Shown: positions 34,696-42,978, counted from the first letter of the stretch. The stretch: 64,000 nucleotides of DNA from Paenibacillus chibensis (GCF_004001045.1 NZ_BIMK01000001.1:124001-188000), one strand, 5' to 3'. Program-made: numbers and translations. The notes: generated by a model not told the origin, from the sequence alone.

Positions 34696-36032
34696 TTCAC
34701 TTCCTCCTGATCCATGAGCACTTCCACAAATTTCAGCTTTCCAGCGGCCGTTTTGGGAATCCGCTCCATGATCTCAACCTTAAATTTCATTGCATTCGTG
34801 AAAATGGCATACAGTTTGCTTATACATTTTTCCATCTCGTCCATCACCATATGTCCCGGTTCAGCGGACTCCACAATAATATCGATTTCATCGTATTTAC
34901 GCTGGATGAACTTACATGCAGTGATGGTGGAGAGACCTCGCACCATAATGGCTAGAAGGGCGGAAGATACCATATCACCGTTTGGTTTGTACATGATTTC
35001 CGAGATTCTGCCGTCAATGGAAGACACGCTGGGAAACATATAATGCGGGCCTTCCTCGGAATCCACCAAGCCCGGAACCGCATCCGCAAGCTCATATCGA
35101 ATTATAGGCATCACATCGTTAATGAGTGATGTGCCAATCACGCCTCCGGTTACGGGATGCTGCTCCACGAATCCGTACAGCGGTAAAAAATGATACGGTG
35201 AATGCTCCACTCTTCCGGCCATTACGACTTTTTCGGATTGACCATAGTGGACATGAATCGGGGCTCCGGGAAATGCCTTCCGGATTTGAAGCTCTTGAAA
35301 AGTATGAAGCATTTCGGATACGATAAGCAGTGCCTTAGGCTCGTAATATCCAATCAGACCGGTTTCGAGCAGCAGTTTGGAAAGTAGGCTTAAAGATGAC
35401 GGGTATGCATGAATAAACTCATAGCCTGATTGAAGGATCTGCTCCATGATCCACCCAACGTTATCCTTGTTCATTCGAGCTACATTGATTCGGATAATCC
35501 GGTGATATGGATCCGGAATGCAGACTCTTTCATCCGTAATTAGCCCCCTCAGCTCCACGCGCCCATCCCCCGGGCGGTATCCGACATCTCCCCAAAGGAA
35601 ACAAGTCGCGGCCCATTCCCGCTGCTCCAGCATCCGATTTGAATAAAAGGTAAGCGAGCTTCCGGTCGTACCGCTCGTTGTTCCCGGCTTGAGCCGATTC
35701 AAGGAATATTTTCTGGATACGACGTCTTTGCCTGCGGCTCGAATCATCTCTTTATTGATAATGGGAATGCGATTGACATCTGACCAATCCTTCAGATCAT
35801 CCGGATGAAAACCATGCTCCCGGTATAAATCCCTGTAAAAATGAGTTTGATCATAGGCCTCTCTGACCATCGAGGTCAGAGACTTCCATTGAAGGTCCTG
35901 CAGTTCCTTTTTACTCATTTCTCTTGTATTTTCGAATTTGGCCAGCCACTGCGAAAACTCCCTGCCGACATTAACGAAACGGTAAGGAGCGTAAGACAAG
36001 ATTCTTTTTGCGATTTCCTTGGTCATACTCAA
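34692..36032 (-). CDS. CapK/PaaK-like AMP-forming adenylating enzyme
   Basis: 446 residues, related to phenylacetate-CoA ligases. The AMP-binding loop is GTTSGTTGSSLTFY, with later motifs HVHYGQSEKV (A5 region) and IIRYELADAVPG. The C-terminal ligase domain ends with MERIPKTAAGKLKFVE and so keeps the PxTxxGK-type lysine. It should activate a carboxylic acid as an acyl-AMP. In a capsule locus this suggests addition of an acyl or amino-acid group, possibly with the GNAT-like protein encoded three genes on. AAAGGAG lies 9 bases before a TTG at 36032; TTG at 36038 and ATG at 36026 are alternatives. Confidence 0.85.
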   Translation of the reverse strand: MSMTKEIAKRILSYAPYRFVNVGREFSQWLAKFENTREMSKKELQDLQWKSLTSMVREAYDQTHFYRDLYREHGFHPDDLKDWSDVNRIPIINKEMIRAAGKDVVSRKYSLNRLKPGTTSGTTGSSLTFYSNRMLEQREWAATCFLWGDVGYRPGDGRVELRGLITDERVCIPDPYHRIIRINVARMNKDNVGWIMEQILQSGYEFIHAYPSSLSLLSKLLLETGLIGYYEPKALLIVSEMLHTFQELQIRKAFPGAPIHVHYGQSEKVVMAGRVEHSPYHFLPLYGFVEQHPVTGGVIGTSLINDVMPIIRYELADAVPGLVDSEEGPHYMFPSVSSIDGRISEIMYKPNGDMVSSALLAIMVRGLSTITACKFIQRKYDEIDIIVESAEPGHMVMDEMEKCISKLYAIFTNAMKFKVEIMERIPKTAAGKLKFVEVLMDQEEVK

Positions 36033-36056
36033 TGGCAATCACTCCTTTATGCCGTT

Positions 36057-38042
36057 CTAATCCCACCGAATAGTGGTACGTAATGATGAATTAAAACCTG
36101 TCACAACAAGCATTCGGGTCGAGGTACGCACTCCATATTGATTGGAAAGCCATGAGAGCTGGATTTCGGACTTCACTGTATCATCCAAAAGCAAGGTCAC
36201 GGTAACATCCTCATGCTGCAGCAGCCACCCCTTCTCCCTCCGTACAGGCCTGACACCCGCTGCTAACATGAAGGCAGCCGTAAAATGCTTCCGGACTTCC
36301 ATTCCGGAAGCATCCAACAGCAAATCATCGATTTGCATAACCGAACCATGAAGTTTGTAATTCCTTTTGTGCGTAATTCCCAGCTTCCCAAGATATCCCT
36401 GGTGTTTTCCTGTAAATTCATGATCCGTAAATCCCTCGCAGACGGCAAAGGTCTGCTCTCTCATTAGAAAAAGCTCCTTCTCATCGAAATCGTTCTGCTC
36501 TCTCCCACCAATACGCAGCGTATTATGCATCGCCGTGCTCCGGAAGAGATTGCGCAGATGATAGTCGCCGCTATAAACACAAGTGCCGGGATCCACGATG
36601 AAATCCAGTCCCTTCACATTCAATTCAAAGCTAAGCTGGTCATTATGGCTGTGCGCCCCGTGACCGTGGAACGAAAGCTCTCCGCACCTGATCAGGCAGT
36701 AAGCTTCCGGGCTTCGCAGCACGTAGTACCCACCGTCCGGAAAGGCTACAGATGTTCGATCGTCATGCATTTGTACGGACACAGGCTTAAATCCACCGGT
36801 CATCCAAAGCGCATCCTCCCAGCAGCAGAGCCCCGCGCTTCTGAAATCATCCCGATCGAAGAATTCTCCTGCGATAGCCAGCAGATGACGGAAATCATTA
36901 CGGACCCAATTTCCATAGTGTGAAACGATTAAATACCGTCCGTCATCTGCATCTCCGATCATTGGGGTCGAGCCATCCGGCTTCATGATTCGAAGCATAA
37001 ACTCATGCATCTTCTCCAAACGCTTTATAAAGCCGTCCGAGAAATGGAGACCGTTTCGCGAGCACCACATCGTGGTGACCATAAACATTTCCGCGACCAG
37101 GCGATGATAGGATGTGGAGGCTTCATAGTTCGAACCGTCCTCATTGCTCTGAACGAACATCTCCTTCTCTAGCTGCTCTTTGCCAAACGCCAGCCACTCC
37201 GCAGGATCGCTGCCTGAAGACTGACCTTGCAGAATACGAAAACCCTCAAAGTATAATCCAAGAGCGACCAATCCGGCTAAATTCGCGGTATAATGATTCC
37301 CCGTATGTTCCCCTGTATTTTCCAGATTAGCGCGAACAAACACACCATGTAAATATAATGAGGCGTGCAAGTTCTCCCAGAAGAATTTCGGGATAGAAGG
37401 GCTATGCATGAAAAAAGGAATGACGGATATCCAATTTACTGCCCGAATCGCCACATCCATTGCGCAGGTCCAGTTAATCGACATTTCCACAGGATTTCGC
37501 ATAATCCAATCTTCGATTTCTGACCGGAATTCATAAGCATACTTCTCGTCGTTTGTCAGCCAATAGGCTTTGCCCAGTGTAAAAAAATGCTGAAAACGCG
37601 AAAGCTCCCAGGGAACCTTCACGTCCGCAGCATTATCCAGGTCAACGATTTTAATCCATTTATAAAATTTGTTCTCCCACCGGAATCCCGTCTTGAAATC
37701 CTCATGCCAAGGCAGAGAAGGTCCAAGCTCAATGTCTCCGGAACCGAGAAGATCAAAGATATGATTGCAGATCCTATCCGCATCCCGGATAATTTCCTTG
37801 TCCATCCCCCCAGAGATCAGCTGTTTTCGATAAAGCTCGCGTTTTGAAGGGTCCAAGAGAAAGCGGCTTGAAGTTTCAAAAGAACGAAACAGTTTGGGAT
37901 GAAGTGATATCGGGGATCGCCGGATACGATACTGCCTATAAACAAAACGCGCCTCCTGTATCGCTTTTCCCGCAATTTTTTTAACGGCAGTTCCTAGAGG
38001 CATCTCCTTGAGCCGCTTGATTTTATGCTGAACCGTGGACAT
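36057..38042 (-). CDS. Heparinase II/III-family protein
   Basis: 661 residues. An N-terminal alpha-toroid (about 90-400; NLENTGEHTGNHYTANLAGL) is followed by a beta-sandwich domain (about 440-650) with HGHGAHSHNDQLSFELN and FIVDPGTCVYSGDY then FRSTAMHNTL, the conserved core of Hepar_II_III proteins. Such enzymes cleave uronic-acid-containing polysaccharides by beta-elimination, which fits the uronate-forming dehydrogenase gene 3 bases upstream. No signal peptide is visible, so it would act inside the cell or be exported in some other way. GGGAG precedes the ATG. Confidence 0.9.
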   Translation of the reverse strand: MSTVQHKIKRLKEMPLGTAVKKIAGKAIQEARFVYRQYRIRRSPISLHPKLFRSFETSSRFLLDPSKRELYRKQLISGGMDKEIIRDADRICNHIFDLLGSGDIELGPSLPWHEDFKTGFRWENKFYKWIKIVDLDNAADVKVPWELSRFQHFFTLGKAYWLTNDEKYAYEFRSEIEDWIMRNPVEMSINWTCAMDVAIRAVNWISVIPFFMHSPSIPKFFWENLHASLYLHGVFVRANLENTGEHTGNHYTANLAGLVALGLYFEGFRILQGQSSGSDPAEWLAFGKEQLEKEMFVQSNEDGSNYEASTSYHRLVAEMFMVTTMWCSRNGLHFSDGFIKRLEKMHEFMLRIMKPDGSTPMIGDADDGRYLIVSHYGNWVRNDFRHLLAIAGEFFDRDDFRSAGLCCWEDALWMTGGFKPVSVQMHDDRTSVAFPDGGYYVLRSPEAYCLIRCGELSFHGHGAHSHNDQLSFELNVKGLDFIVDPGTCVYSGDYHLRNLFRSTAMHNTLRIGGREQNDFDEKELFLMREQTFAVCEGFTDHEFTGKHQGYLGKLGITHKRNYKLHGSVMQIDDLLLDASGMEVRKHFTAAFMLAAGVRPVRREKGWLLQHEDVTVTLLLDDTVKSEIQLSWLSNQYGVRTSTRMLVVTGFNSSLRTTIRWD

Positions 38043-38045
38043 TCG

Positions 38046-39311
38046 TCACACTCCCACTTCCACACGGGGAGTCTGCAGAAAGAATCCCCTGGTATCCACA
38101 ACGATCTTTTCCTGCAGGAGATCCATGTTGATCATTCGGAATGCCTCATGGTTCACAAGAAGCAACACAATGTCGGATTGGCGTATGGCTTCCTCTGCTT
38201 CCGTAAAAAACACATTCTCGCTGTGCAGGCTGTCCGGCAGTTCCCCGATATGGGGCTCGGCTACGTGCAAAGTCGCAGCTCCAGTTTTGGCTAAATGCTC
38301 GACAATCGCCATGGCCGGACTTTCGCGCAAATCTTCGATATTAGCTTTAAAGGCCAAGCCCAAACAGGCAATCACCGGCGATCGTAGCTTCGAAGCAAGT
38401 TGAAGTACCTTTTCCACGACGTACCACGGCTTATGGTCGTTCACGATCCTTGCCGTATGAATCAGCTTAGCCTGTTCGGGCGCTGCATCAACCAGAAACC
38501 AAGGATCGACCGCAATGCAATGTCCTCCTACTCCCGGGCCCGGCTGAAGGATATGGACACGAGGATGATGGTTAGCAAGTCGGATCAGCTCCCACACATC
38601 AATATCCAGTTGATCGCATATCAGCGACAGTTCATTCGCAAATGCAATGTTCACGTCCCGGAATGAGTTCTCCGTCAGCTTGGCCATTTCGGCCGTGCGG
38701 GCATTGGTTTCAAGGATGGAGCCTTTGACGAAATGTTTGTAAAAATCCGCAGTCCACCGGGTGGAAGCCTCATCAATGCCTCCGATAATCCGATCATTCT
38801 CTACCAATTCACGTAGAATCTGACCTGGGAGTACCCGCTCCGGACAATAAGACACAAAAATTCGGTTATAGGCAGAATCCGATTCGGAAATACTCAGGTC
38901 TTTCCGTTCTCCCAAAATCCATTCTGCGACCCGCTCCGTCGTCCCCACCGGACTGGTCGATTCGAGAATAACAAGATTTCCAGGTCTAAGAAAAGGAATC
39001 ACAGCCCTTACCGCCTGCTCCACATAAGTCAGATCGGGTTTGTTGTTTTCCCGGAAGGGAGTGGGTACAGCCAGTATAAAGATGTCCGCTTCCGTCGGAA
39101 TCGTGGAAGCATGCAGGCGGCCGCTTTGGACGGCGCTCTGAACCGCATAATCCAAGTCCGGCTCCGTGATATGTACTTTCCCCTGATTTATCCCTTCAAC
39201 AGTATGTAAATTGATGTCGACGCCGTGTACCATAAAACCGCTTGTTGCCAGCAGACTGGCCGTCGGGAGCCCGATATATCCGAGTCCAACCACACAAACT
39301 TTATTTACCAT
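38046..39311 (-). CDS. wecC: UDP-N-acetyl-D-mannosaminuronate dehydrogenase-like (UDP-sugar 6-dehydrogenase)
   Basis: 421 residues. The Rossmann motif is VVGLGYIGLP (8-16), the NAD-side ESTSPVGTTE lies near 117-126, and the catalytic cysteine is C265 in GPGVGGHCIAVDPWFLV. The VDPWFL ending marks the UDP-ManNAc dehydrogenase branch rather than UDP-glucose dehydrogenase. It makes a UDP-uronate by two NAD-dependent oxidations and so supplies an acidic sugar to the repeat unit. No UDP-GlcNAc 2-epimerase gene, which would provide its usual substrate, is in the operon. AGGGAAGG precedes the ATG. Confidence 0.88.
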   Translation of the reverse strand: MVNKVCVVGLGYIGLPTASLLATSGFMVHGVDINLHTVEGINQGKVHITEPDLDYAVQSAVQSGRLHASTIPTEADIFILAVPTPFRENNKPDLTYVEQAVRAVIPFLRPGNLVILESTSPVGTTERVAEWILGERKDLSISESDSAYNRIFVSYCPERVLPGQILRELVENDRIIGGIDEASTRWTADFYKHFVKGSILETNARTAEMAKLTENSFRDVNIAFANELSLICDQLDIDVWELIRLANHHPRVHILQPGPGVGGHCIAVDPWFLVDAAPEQAKLIHTARIVNDHKPWYVVEKVLQLASKLRSPVIACLGLAFKANIEDLRESPAMAIVEHLAKTGAATLHVAEPHIGELPDSLHSENVFFTEAEEAIRQSDIVLLLVNHEAFRMINMDLLQEKIVVDTRGFFLQTPRVEVGV

Positions 39312-39330
39312 TGGAGTCCCTTCCCTTTTC

Positions 39331-40230
39331 TCAATATAATGCCTTCCCTTGTTTTTCCGTCTGCAAAATACGGTCCATCGCTGCGAGGAGGGGAAGTCTC
39401 AATTCTTCCTGATGCATAGCAAAATCAATGGTGGTCAAAATGTAGCCGAGCTTTTCGCCGACATCAAATCGTTCTCCATCAAATGCATAACCGATGCAGC
39501 CCTTTTTCTCGATAAGCTGCTGAATGGCGTCTGTCAGCTGGATTTCCCCGCCATATCCGGCCTCAAGACGTTCCAAATATCCGAATATTTCTGGCGTTAG
39601 CACATAGCGACCGATGATGGCCAGGTTGGAGGGCGCTTCGCCCGGGCTTGGCTTCTCCACGACTCTGCGGAGCTCAAAGGCCGAACCTGCATGGTCAAGG
39701 GTATGTAACGGATCGATGACACCGTAACGATGAGTCTGATCGTTTGGAACAGGCCCGACTCCAATCACAGAGATCCCGTAAGTTTCATATTGGGCAACAA
39801 GCTGTCCAATGCAAGGTACCTCCGACCTTACAATGTCGTCACCTAGCAGCACGGCAAACGGCTCATTGCCGATAAAATTCCGCGCACACCATATCGCATG
39901 CCCGAGACCCTTGGCTTCTTTCTGGCGGATGTAGTGAATTTCGACCGCTGAAGAGCGCCGAACCGACTCAAGGACCTCCAGCTTGCCCTTCTGCAGCAAG
40001 TTAAGCTCAAGTTCTAACGAATGATCGAAATGATCCTCTATGGAGCGTTTGCCTTTTCCCGTCACGATGATAATATCCTCAATTCCTGCAGCAATCGCCT
40101 CTTCCACGATGTACTGAATGGTCGGCTTGTCGACGATCGGCAGCATTTCCTTAGGCATCGCTTTGGTTGCCGGCAGAAATCGAGTCCCAAGACCCGCTGC
40201 CGGAATAATCGCTTTTCGGACTTTGTTCAC
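39331..40230 (-). CDS. galU: UTP-glucose-1-phosphate uridylyltransferase
   Basis: 299 residues, full length, cytoplasmic. It forms UDP-glucose from UTP and glucose 1-phosphate. The nucleotide-binding start [24 protein letters not shown] and [15 protein letters not shown] near the end are diagnostic for the GalU/GtaB family. The start is GTG after AAAGGGGGAA. It is the first gene after the structured RNA gap and precedes the dehydrogenase. A Bacillus homologue is called gtaB. Confidence 0.94.
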   Translation of the reverse strand: MNKVRKAIIPAAGLGTRFLPATKAMPKEMLPIVDKPTIQYIVEEAIAAGIEDIIIVTGKGKRSIEDHFDHSLELELNLLQKGKLEVLESVRRSSAVEIHYIRQKEAKGLGHAIWCARNFIGNEPFAVLLGDDIVRSEVPCIGQLVAQYETYGISVIGVGPVPNDQTHRYGVIDPLHTLDHAGSAFELRRVVEKPSPGEAPSNLAIIGRYVLTPEIFGYLERLEAGYGGEIQLTDAIQQLIEKKGCIGYAFDGERFDVGEKLGYILTTIDFAMHQEELRLPLLAAMDRILQTEKQGKALY

Positions 40231-40276
40231 AGCCTATTCCCCCTTTGGTTCTGCATTCTATTCTAGAAATGGATTA

Positions 40277-40331
40277 AAGTATGAGCTCCATGTCCAGCTA
40301 TCACATAGCTCATACTTCAAGCGAAGTATGA
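40277..40331 (-). promoter_or_regulatory. Mutually exclusive hairpins in the galU leader
   Basis: Read leftward there are three related arms: TCATACTTC, GAAGTATGAGCT and AGCTCATACTTT. The middle arm can pair with the first (9 bp, loop GCTT) or with the third (11 bp, 19-base loop), but not with both. No T run follows, so this is not an obvious terminator. Confidence 0.6.
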
Positions 40332-40445
40332 ATCGGGCATCTAACCCGGCCTCACATCACACTCTCGACGATTGACGTCTAAGGTATTTTCATACCCACA
40401 GCATGATCGAGTGCCTACCGTGATAAAGGTGCAGTAGACATAACC
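40331..40445 (-). ncRNA. Probable EAR (epsC-type) antitermination RNA element
   Basis: This noncoding gap lies directly after the tyrosine-kinase gene, the same place EAR occupies in Bacillales eps and capsule operons. Read leftward it is densely structured: CACTCGA pairs with TCGAGAGTG, enclosing hairpins GGTATGAAAATACC and GACGTCAATCGTC; CGGGTTAGATGCCCG follows. The total of about 115 bases also fits. EAR lets RNA polymerase read through terminators across long polysaccharide operons. I rely on position, size and pairing; the exact consensus was not searched. Confidence 0.65.
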
Positions 40446-40471
40446 TTCGGCTGCACAGCCGAGATGAACAA

Positions 40472-41161
40472 CTATTCGGGAAGTCCGTAATAGTAGTATT
40501 GATGCGCTTCCGACTTGCTGTATTTTTTATTGTTCAGAACGACGCCGAGAATGTTGGCTTTAGCGAGCTCCAGCTTTTCCTTCGTTTTTCTGATATAATC
40601 CCGTTTCACCTTACCCGCATACACTACCAAAATCACTCCATCGCTAATAGAAGCCACGATCAATCCATCCGCAACTGCCATAACCGGAGACGTGTCTATC
40701 AAGATCATGTCGTATTCTTCTTTCCAAAAATCGATGATTTCCTTTAGCTTTTCTGAAGACAGAAGCTCCGTCGGATTCGGAGGCACGGGACCCGCCGTGA
40801 CGAGAAACAAGTTCTCGATCTCCGTCTGGTGCAATATTTCGCCATAGGTGCACTGATTCGCCAAAATGTTGGATAAGCCTAAGCGGTTGGATACATTGAA
40901 CATACTTTGCAGGGAAGGATGCCGCAAATCGCCGTCGATCAGAAGCACCTTTTTCCCTTCGTGCGCGTAGGCGACTGCCAAATTGCTGATCGTGGTTGTC
41001 TTGCCTTCCCCTGCCTGGGTAGAGGTGACGGACAGAACCTGCAGCTTATGATTCCAACCTGAAAACTGAATGTTTGTACGGAGGTTGCGATATCCTTCGG
41101 AGATATTGGATCTGCGGTTGGTGTTCATAATCAGTTTGCTCTTACTGGCTGAGCGGCGCAT
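40472..41161 (-). CDS. CpsD/CapB-family bacterial tyrosine kinase
   Basis: 229 residues. The ATP site has Walker A VTSTQAGEGKTTT (about 45-57), Walker A' LLIDGDLRHP and Walker B MILIDTSP. The C terminus is a tyrosine cluster (HQYYYYGLPE), the autophosphorylation tail of BY-kinases. It works with the Wzz-like membrane protein encoded upstream and is probably reset by the phosphatase encoded at the operon head. The ATG at 41161 follows CAGGTGA and overlaps the upstream gene by 20 bases; longer upstream frame is inside that gene. Confidence 0.93.
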   Translation of the reverse strand: MRRSASKSKLIMNTNRRSNISEGYRNLRTNIQFSGWNHKLQVLSVTSTQAGEGKTTTISNLAVAYAHEGKKVLLIDGDLRHPSLQSMFNVSNRLGLSNILANQCTYGEILHQTEIENLFLVTAGPVPPNPTELLSSEKLKEIIDFWKEEYDMILIDTSPVMAVADGLIVASISDGVILVVYAGKVKRDYIRKTKEKLELAKANILGVVLNNKKYSKSEAHQYYYYGLPE

Positions 41162-41888
41162 AATTTTCACCTGCCTGTTTTTTGGTTCCGGCCGAGGAGC
41201 GCGTCCGTAGATCACTTTTCTTCATTTTTCGAATTGCGCCAAGCGTGGTCATCTCCAGGTACCGTTCAACGTCGTATTCATTTTTCACCGTATCATCAAG
41301 GTATTCGAGTAAAAGCACAATACCGACAACAATCAGAAATGAAACTGCAAAAGCAACAGCCATATTCACTTTAAGTCTCGGGCTAACTACAGTAGGATTC
41401 TTTTGCGGCTTGGCGGTATCCAGGATGGAAATGTTATCGACCTTCATTATCTGAGGTATTTCTTCTTTAAACACCTTCGAAACGGCGTTCACAATACTCA
41501 TGGCGCGGTCGTATGACGAGTCCCTCATTTTCAGAGTTATCACCTGTGAATTTTGAACGGTAATGACCTGCAGCCGGTCAATCAGCTCCTGGGATGTGGC
41601 CTTTAGCTCGGGATGCTGCTGCACTACCTTGTCCATAATGGATGCCGACGTAATAATCACTTTGTAGGAATTGATCAACATAATATTGGAATTGATCTCA
41701 TTCAAATCTAAACCGCGTGCCCCTTGGTCCGAATTCATCTTATTCACAATCAATGTGCTTTCGGCCTGGTACACCGGCGTCATCATATATTTGCTGTACA
41801 GCCCTGCCCCTGCGGTACAAACCACCACAAAAGCGATAATCAACCACAGCCTTTTTTTCAGCATTTGGATCATTAACTTCAGTTCCAT
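41142..41888 (-). CDS. Wzz/CpsC-type chain-length protein and kinase adaptor
   Basis: 248 residues. Two membrane segments (about 13-33 and 172-196) flank an extracellular domain with PVYQAESTLIVNK, the Wzz signature. PRLKVNMAVAFAVSF before the second segment corresponds to the proline-rich motif of chain-length regulators. The short cytoplasmic tail would contact the tyrosine kinase encoded next, as in YveK/YveL or CpsC/CpsD pairs. GGGGGAG precedes the ATG. Confidence 0.92.
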   Translation of the reverse strand: MELKLMIQMLKKRLWLIIAFVVVCTAGAGLYSKYMMTPVYQAESTLIVNKMNSDQGARGLDLNEINSNIMLINSYKVIITSASIMDKVVQQHPELKATSQELIDRLQVITVQNSQVITLKMRDSSYDRAMSIVNAVSKVFKEEIPQIMKVDNISILDTAKPQKNPTVVSPRLKVNMAVAFAVSFLIVVGIVLLLEYLDDTVKNEYDVERYLEMTTLGAIRKMKKSDLRTRSSAGTKKQAGENYAPLSQ

Positions 41889-41939
41889 TAGGACTCCCCC
41901 AACTCTTCATTTGAACCCGGGCGGCTTATTTCCCCGTAA

Positions 41940-42671
41940 CTAGGTATGCAGATTGCCTATTTTACCCCCGACAATGATTTGGGCTGCGTGATGCTGCAGC
42001 GCCTGCAAATAGGCTGGCCCGCACAGCCTCTCAAGTGCGTCATATCCTTCCTTTGTGTAAAAGCTTCTTCTGACCGTGTTATGCGCATCACTTCCAATGA
42101 AGTGAATCCAGCGTTTCCTGCATAAATAGGAAGCCGTCTTCTGCACCTCCTCGCCAAAGAAACCGATGAGCGACTGGGTTGTAACCTGCAGTCGGACGCC
42201 ATGCTCTTCGATCCAATCCAGCACCTGATCCGGATTGCCCATGATGCCAAGGTTCCGTTCCGGGTGCGCGATTACGGCATGTACCCCCTGCTGCTTCATA
42301 TAAGACAGAAATTCATGAAAATACTTCGGTATTCCACGTGAAGGCAGTTCGACAAGCAAGTAGGAGCTTCCAGCCAGTGTCAGTAGTCGCCCGGCCCTAT
42401 GTTCAGACCGGTAGTTTTCAGAGAGCCGGTATTCCTGTCCGGGATAGATCTGTAAGCGAATTTTGTTTTTGTTTAGCTTTGCGTTCAGAGCCGTAACCCG
42501 CCGCTGAATTTTCCGCGCCGTGTTGGTATATCTCTTGGTGGCATGATGCGGCGTGGCAAGGATGGTATGTATTCCCTCCTTCACAGCCGCTGCCGCCATG
42601 CGTAGCGCTCCCTCATATGTGCTCGGTCCGTCATCCACCCCCGGTATGATGTGGCAATGGGTATCAATCAT
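41940..42671 (-). CDS. CpsB/YwqE-type tyrosine-protein phosphatase (PHP domain)
   Basis: 243 residues from the ATG at 42671. The metal-binding PHP motifs are IDTHCHIIPGVDDGP at the start, ATPHH in the middle, IAHPERN, and GSDAHN near the end. It dephosphorylates the tyrosine kinase and so tunes polymer length or output. AGGTG lies 8 bases before this start; an upstream in-frame GTG or ATG lacks a ribosome site. It is the first gene of the operon, 30 bases from the tandem operators. Confidence 0.93.
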   Translation of the reverse strand: MIDTHCHIIPGVDDGPSTYEGALRMAAAAVKEGIHTILATPHHATKRYTNTARKIQRRVTALNAKLNKNKIRLQIYPGQEYRLSENYRSEHRAGRLLTLAGSSYLLVELPSRGIPKYFHEFLSYMKQQGVHAVIAHPERNLGIMGNPDQVLDWIEEHGVRLQVTTQSLIGFFGEEVQKTASYLCRKRWIHFIGSDAHNTVRRSFYTKEGYDALERLCGPAYLQALQHHAAQIIVGGKIGNLHT

Positions 42672-42699
42672 CTCATCAACACCTGTTCTTTTTCTGAAA

Positions 42700-42722
42700 T
42701 ACAAAATGTAACAATATGTATC
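42700..42722 (-). promoter_or_regulatory. Tandem operators at the polysaccharide operon promoter
   Basis: The palindrome TACAAAATGTA (42700-42710) is followed directly by a 9/11 match, AACAATATGTA (42710-42720), one helical turn away. The same 11-bp palindrome covers the promoter of the divergent XRE gene. TACATT on the leftward strand may be the -10 box; no clear -35 is visible. Confidence 0.6.
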
Positions 42723-42888
42723 ATTTTTTTCGACAGCATTTTTTGTTGATTACCAATGAAATTTGAAGAGTCCCCGCGAGCATCCTTATCAAGGCCATTC
42801 CTTGCGCCATTAGGCAAACATCCCTGTTATTCAAGGGGGTGTAGAACCTGATTTTTTAGGAAAATGGTTTCAAAAAACAATTAAACTA

Positions 42889-42917
42889 TTGACGACACTG
42901 TTAATTTACGATACATT
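42889..42917 (+). promoter_or_regulatory. Promoter of the XRE regulator gene
   Basis: TTGACG, 17 bases, TACATT. The -10 box lies inside the palindrome at 42910-42924, so binding there would block transcription. Confidence 0.7.
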
Positions 42918-42924
42918 TTGTATC
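42910..42924. promoter_or_regulatory. Palindromic operator (GATACATTTTGTATC)
   Basis: Arms GATACA and TGTATC flank TTT. Its core TACATTTTGTA is the exact reverse complement of the palindrome at 42700-42710. The likely ligand is the 81-residue XRE protein encoded 55 bases downstream. Confidence 0.65.
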
Positions 42925-42978
42925 ATGTCAAGAGTTATTTAACTAGGACTTGGAATCGTATACGGAGGGTGGGAACGA

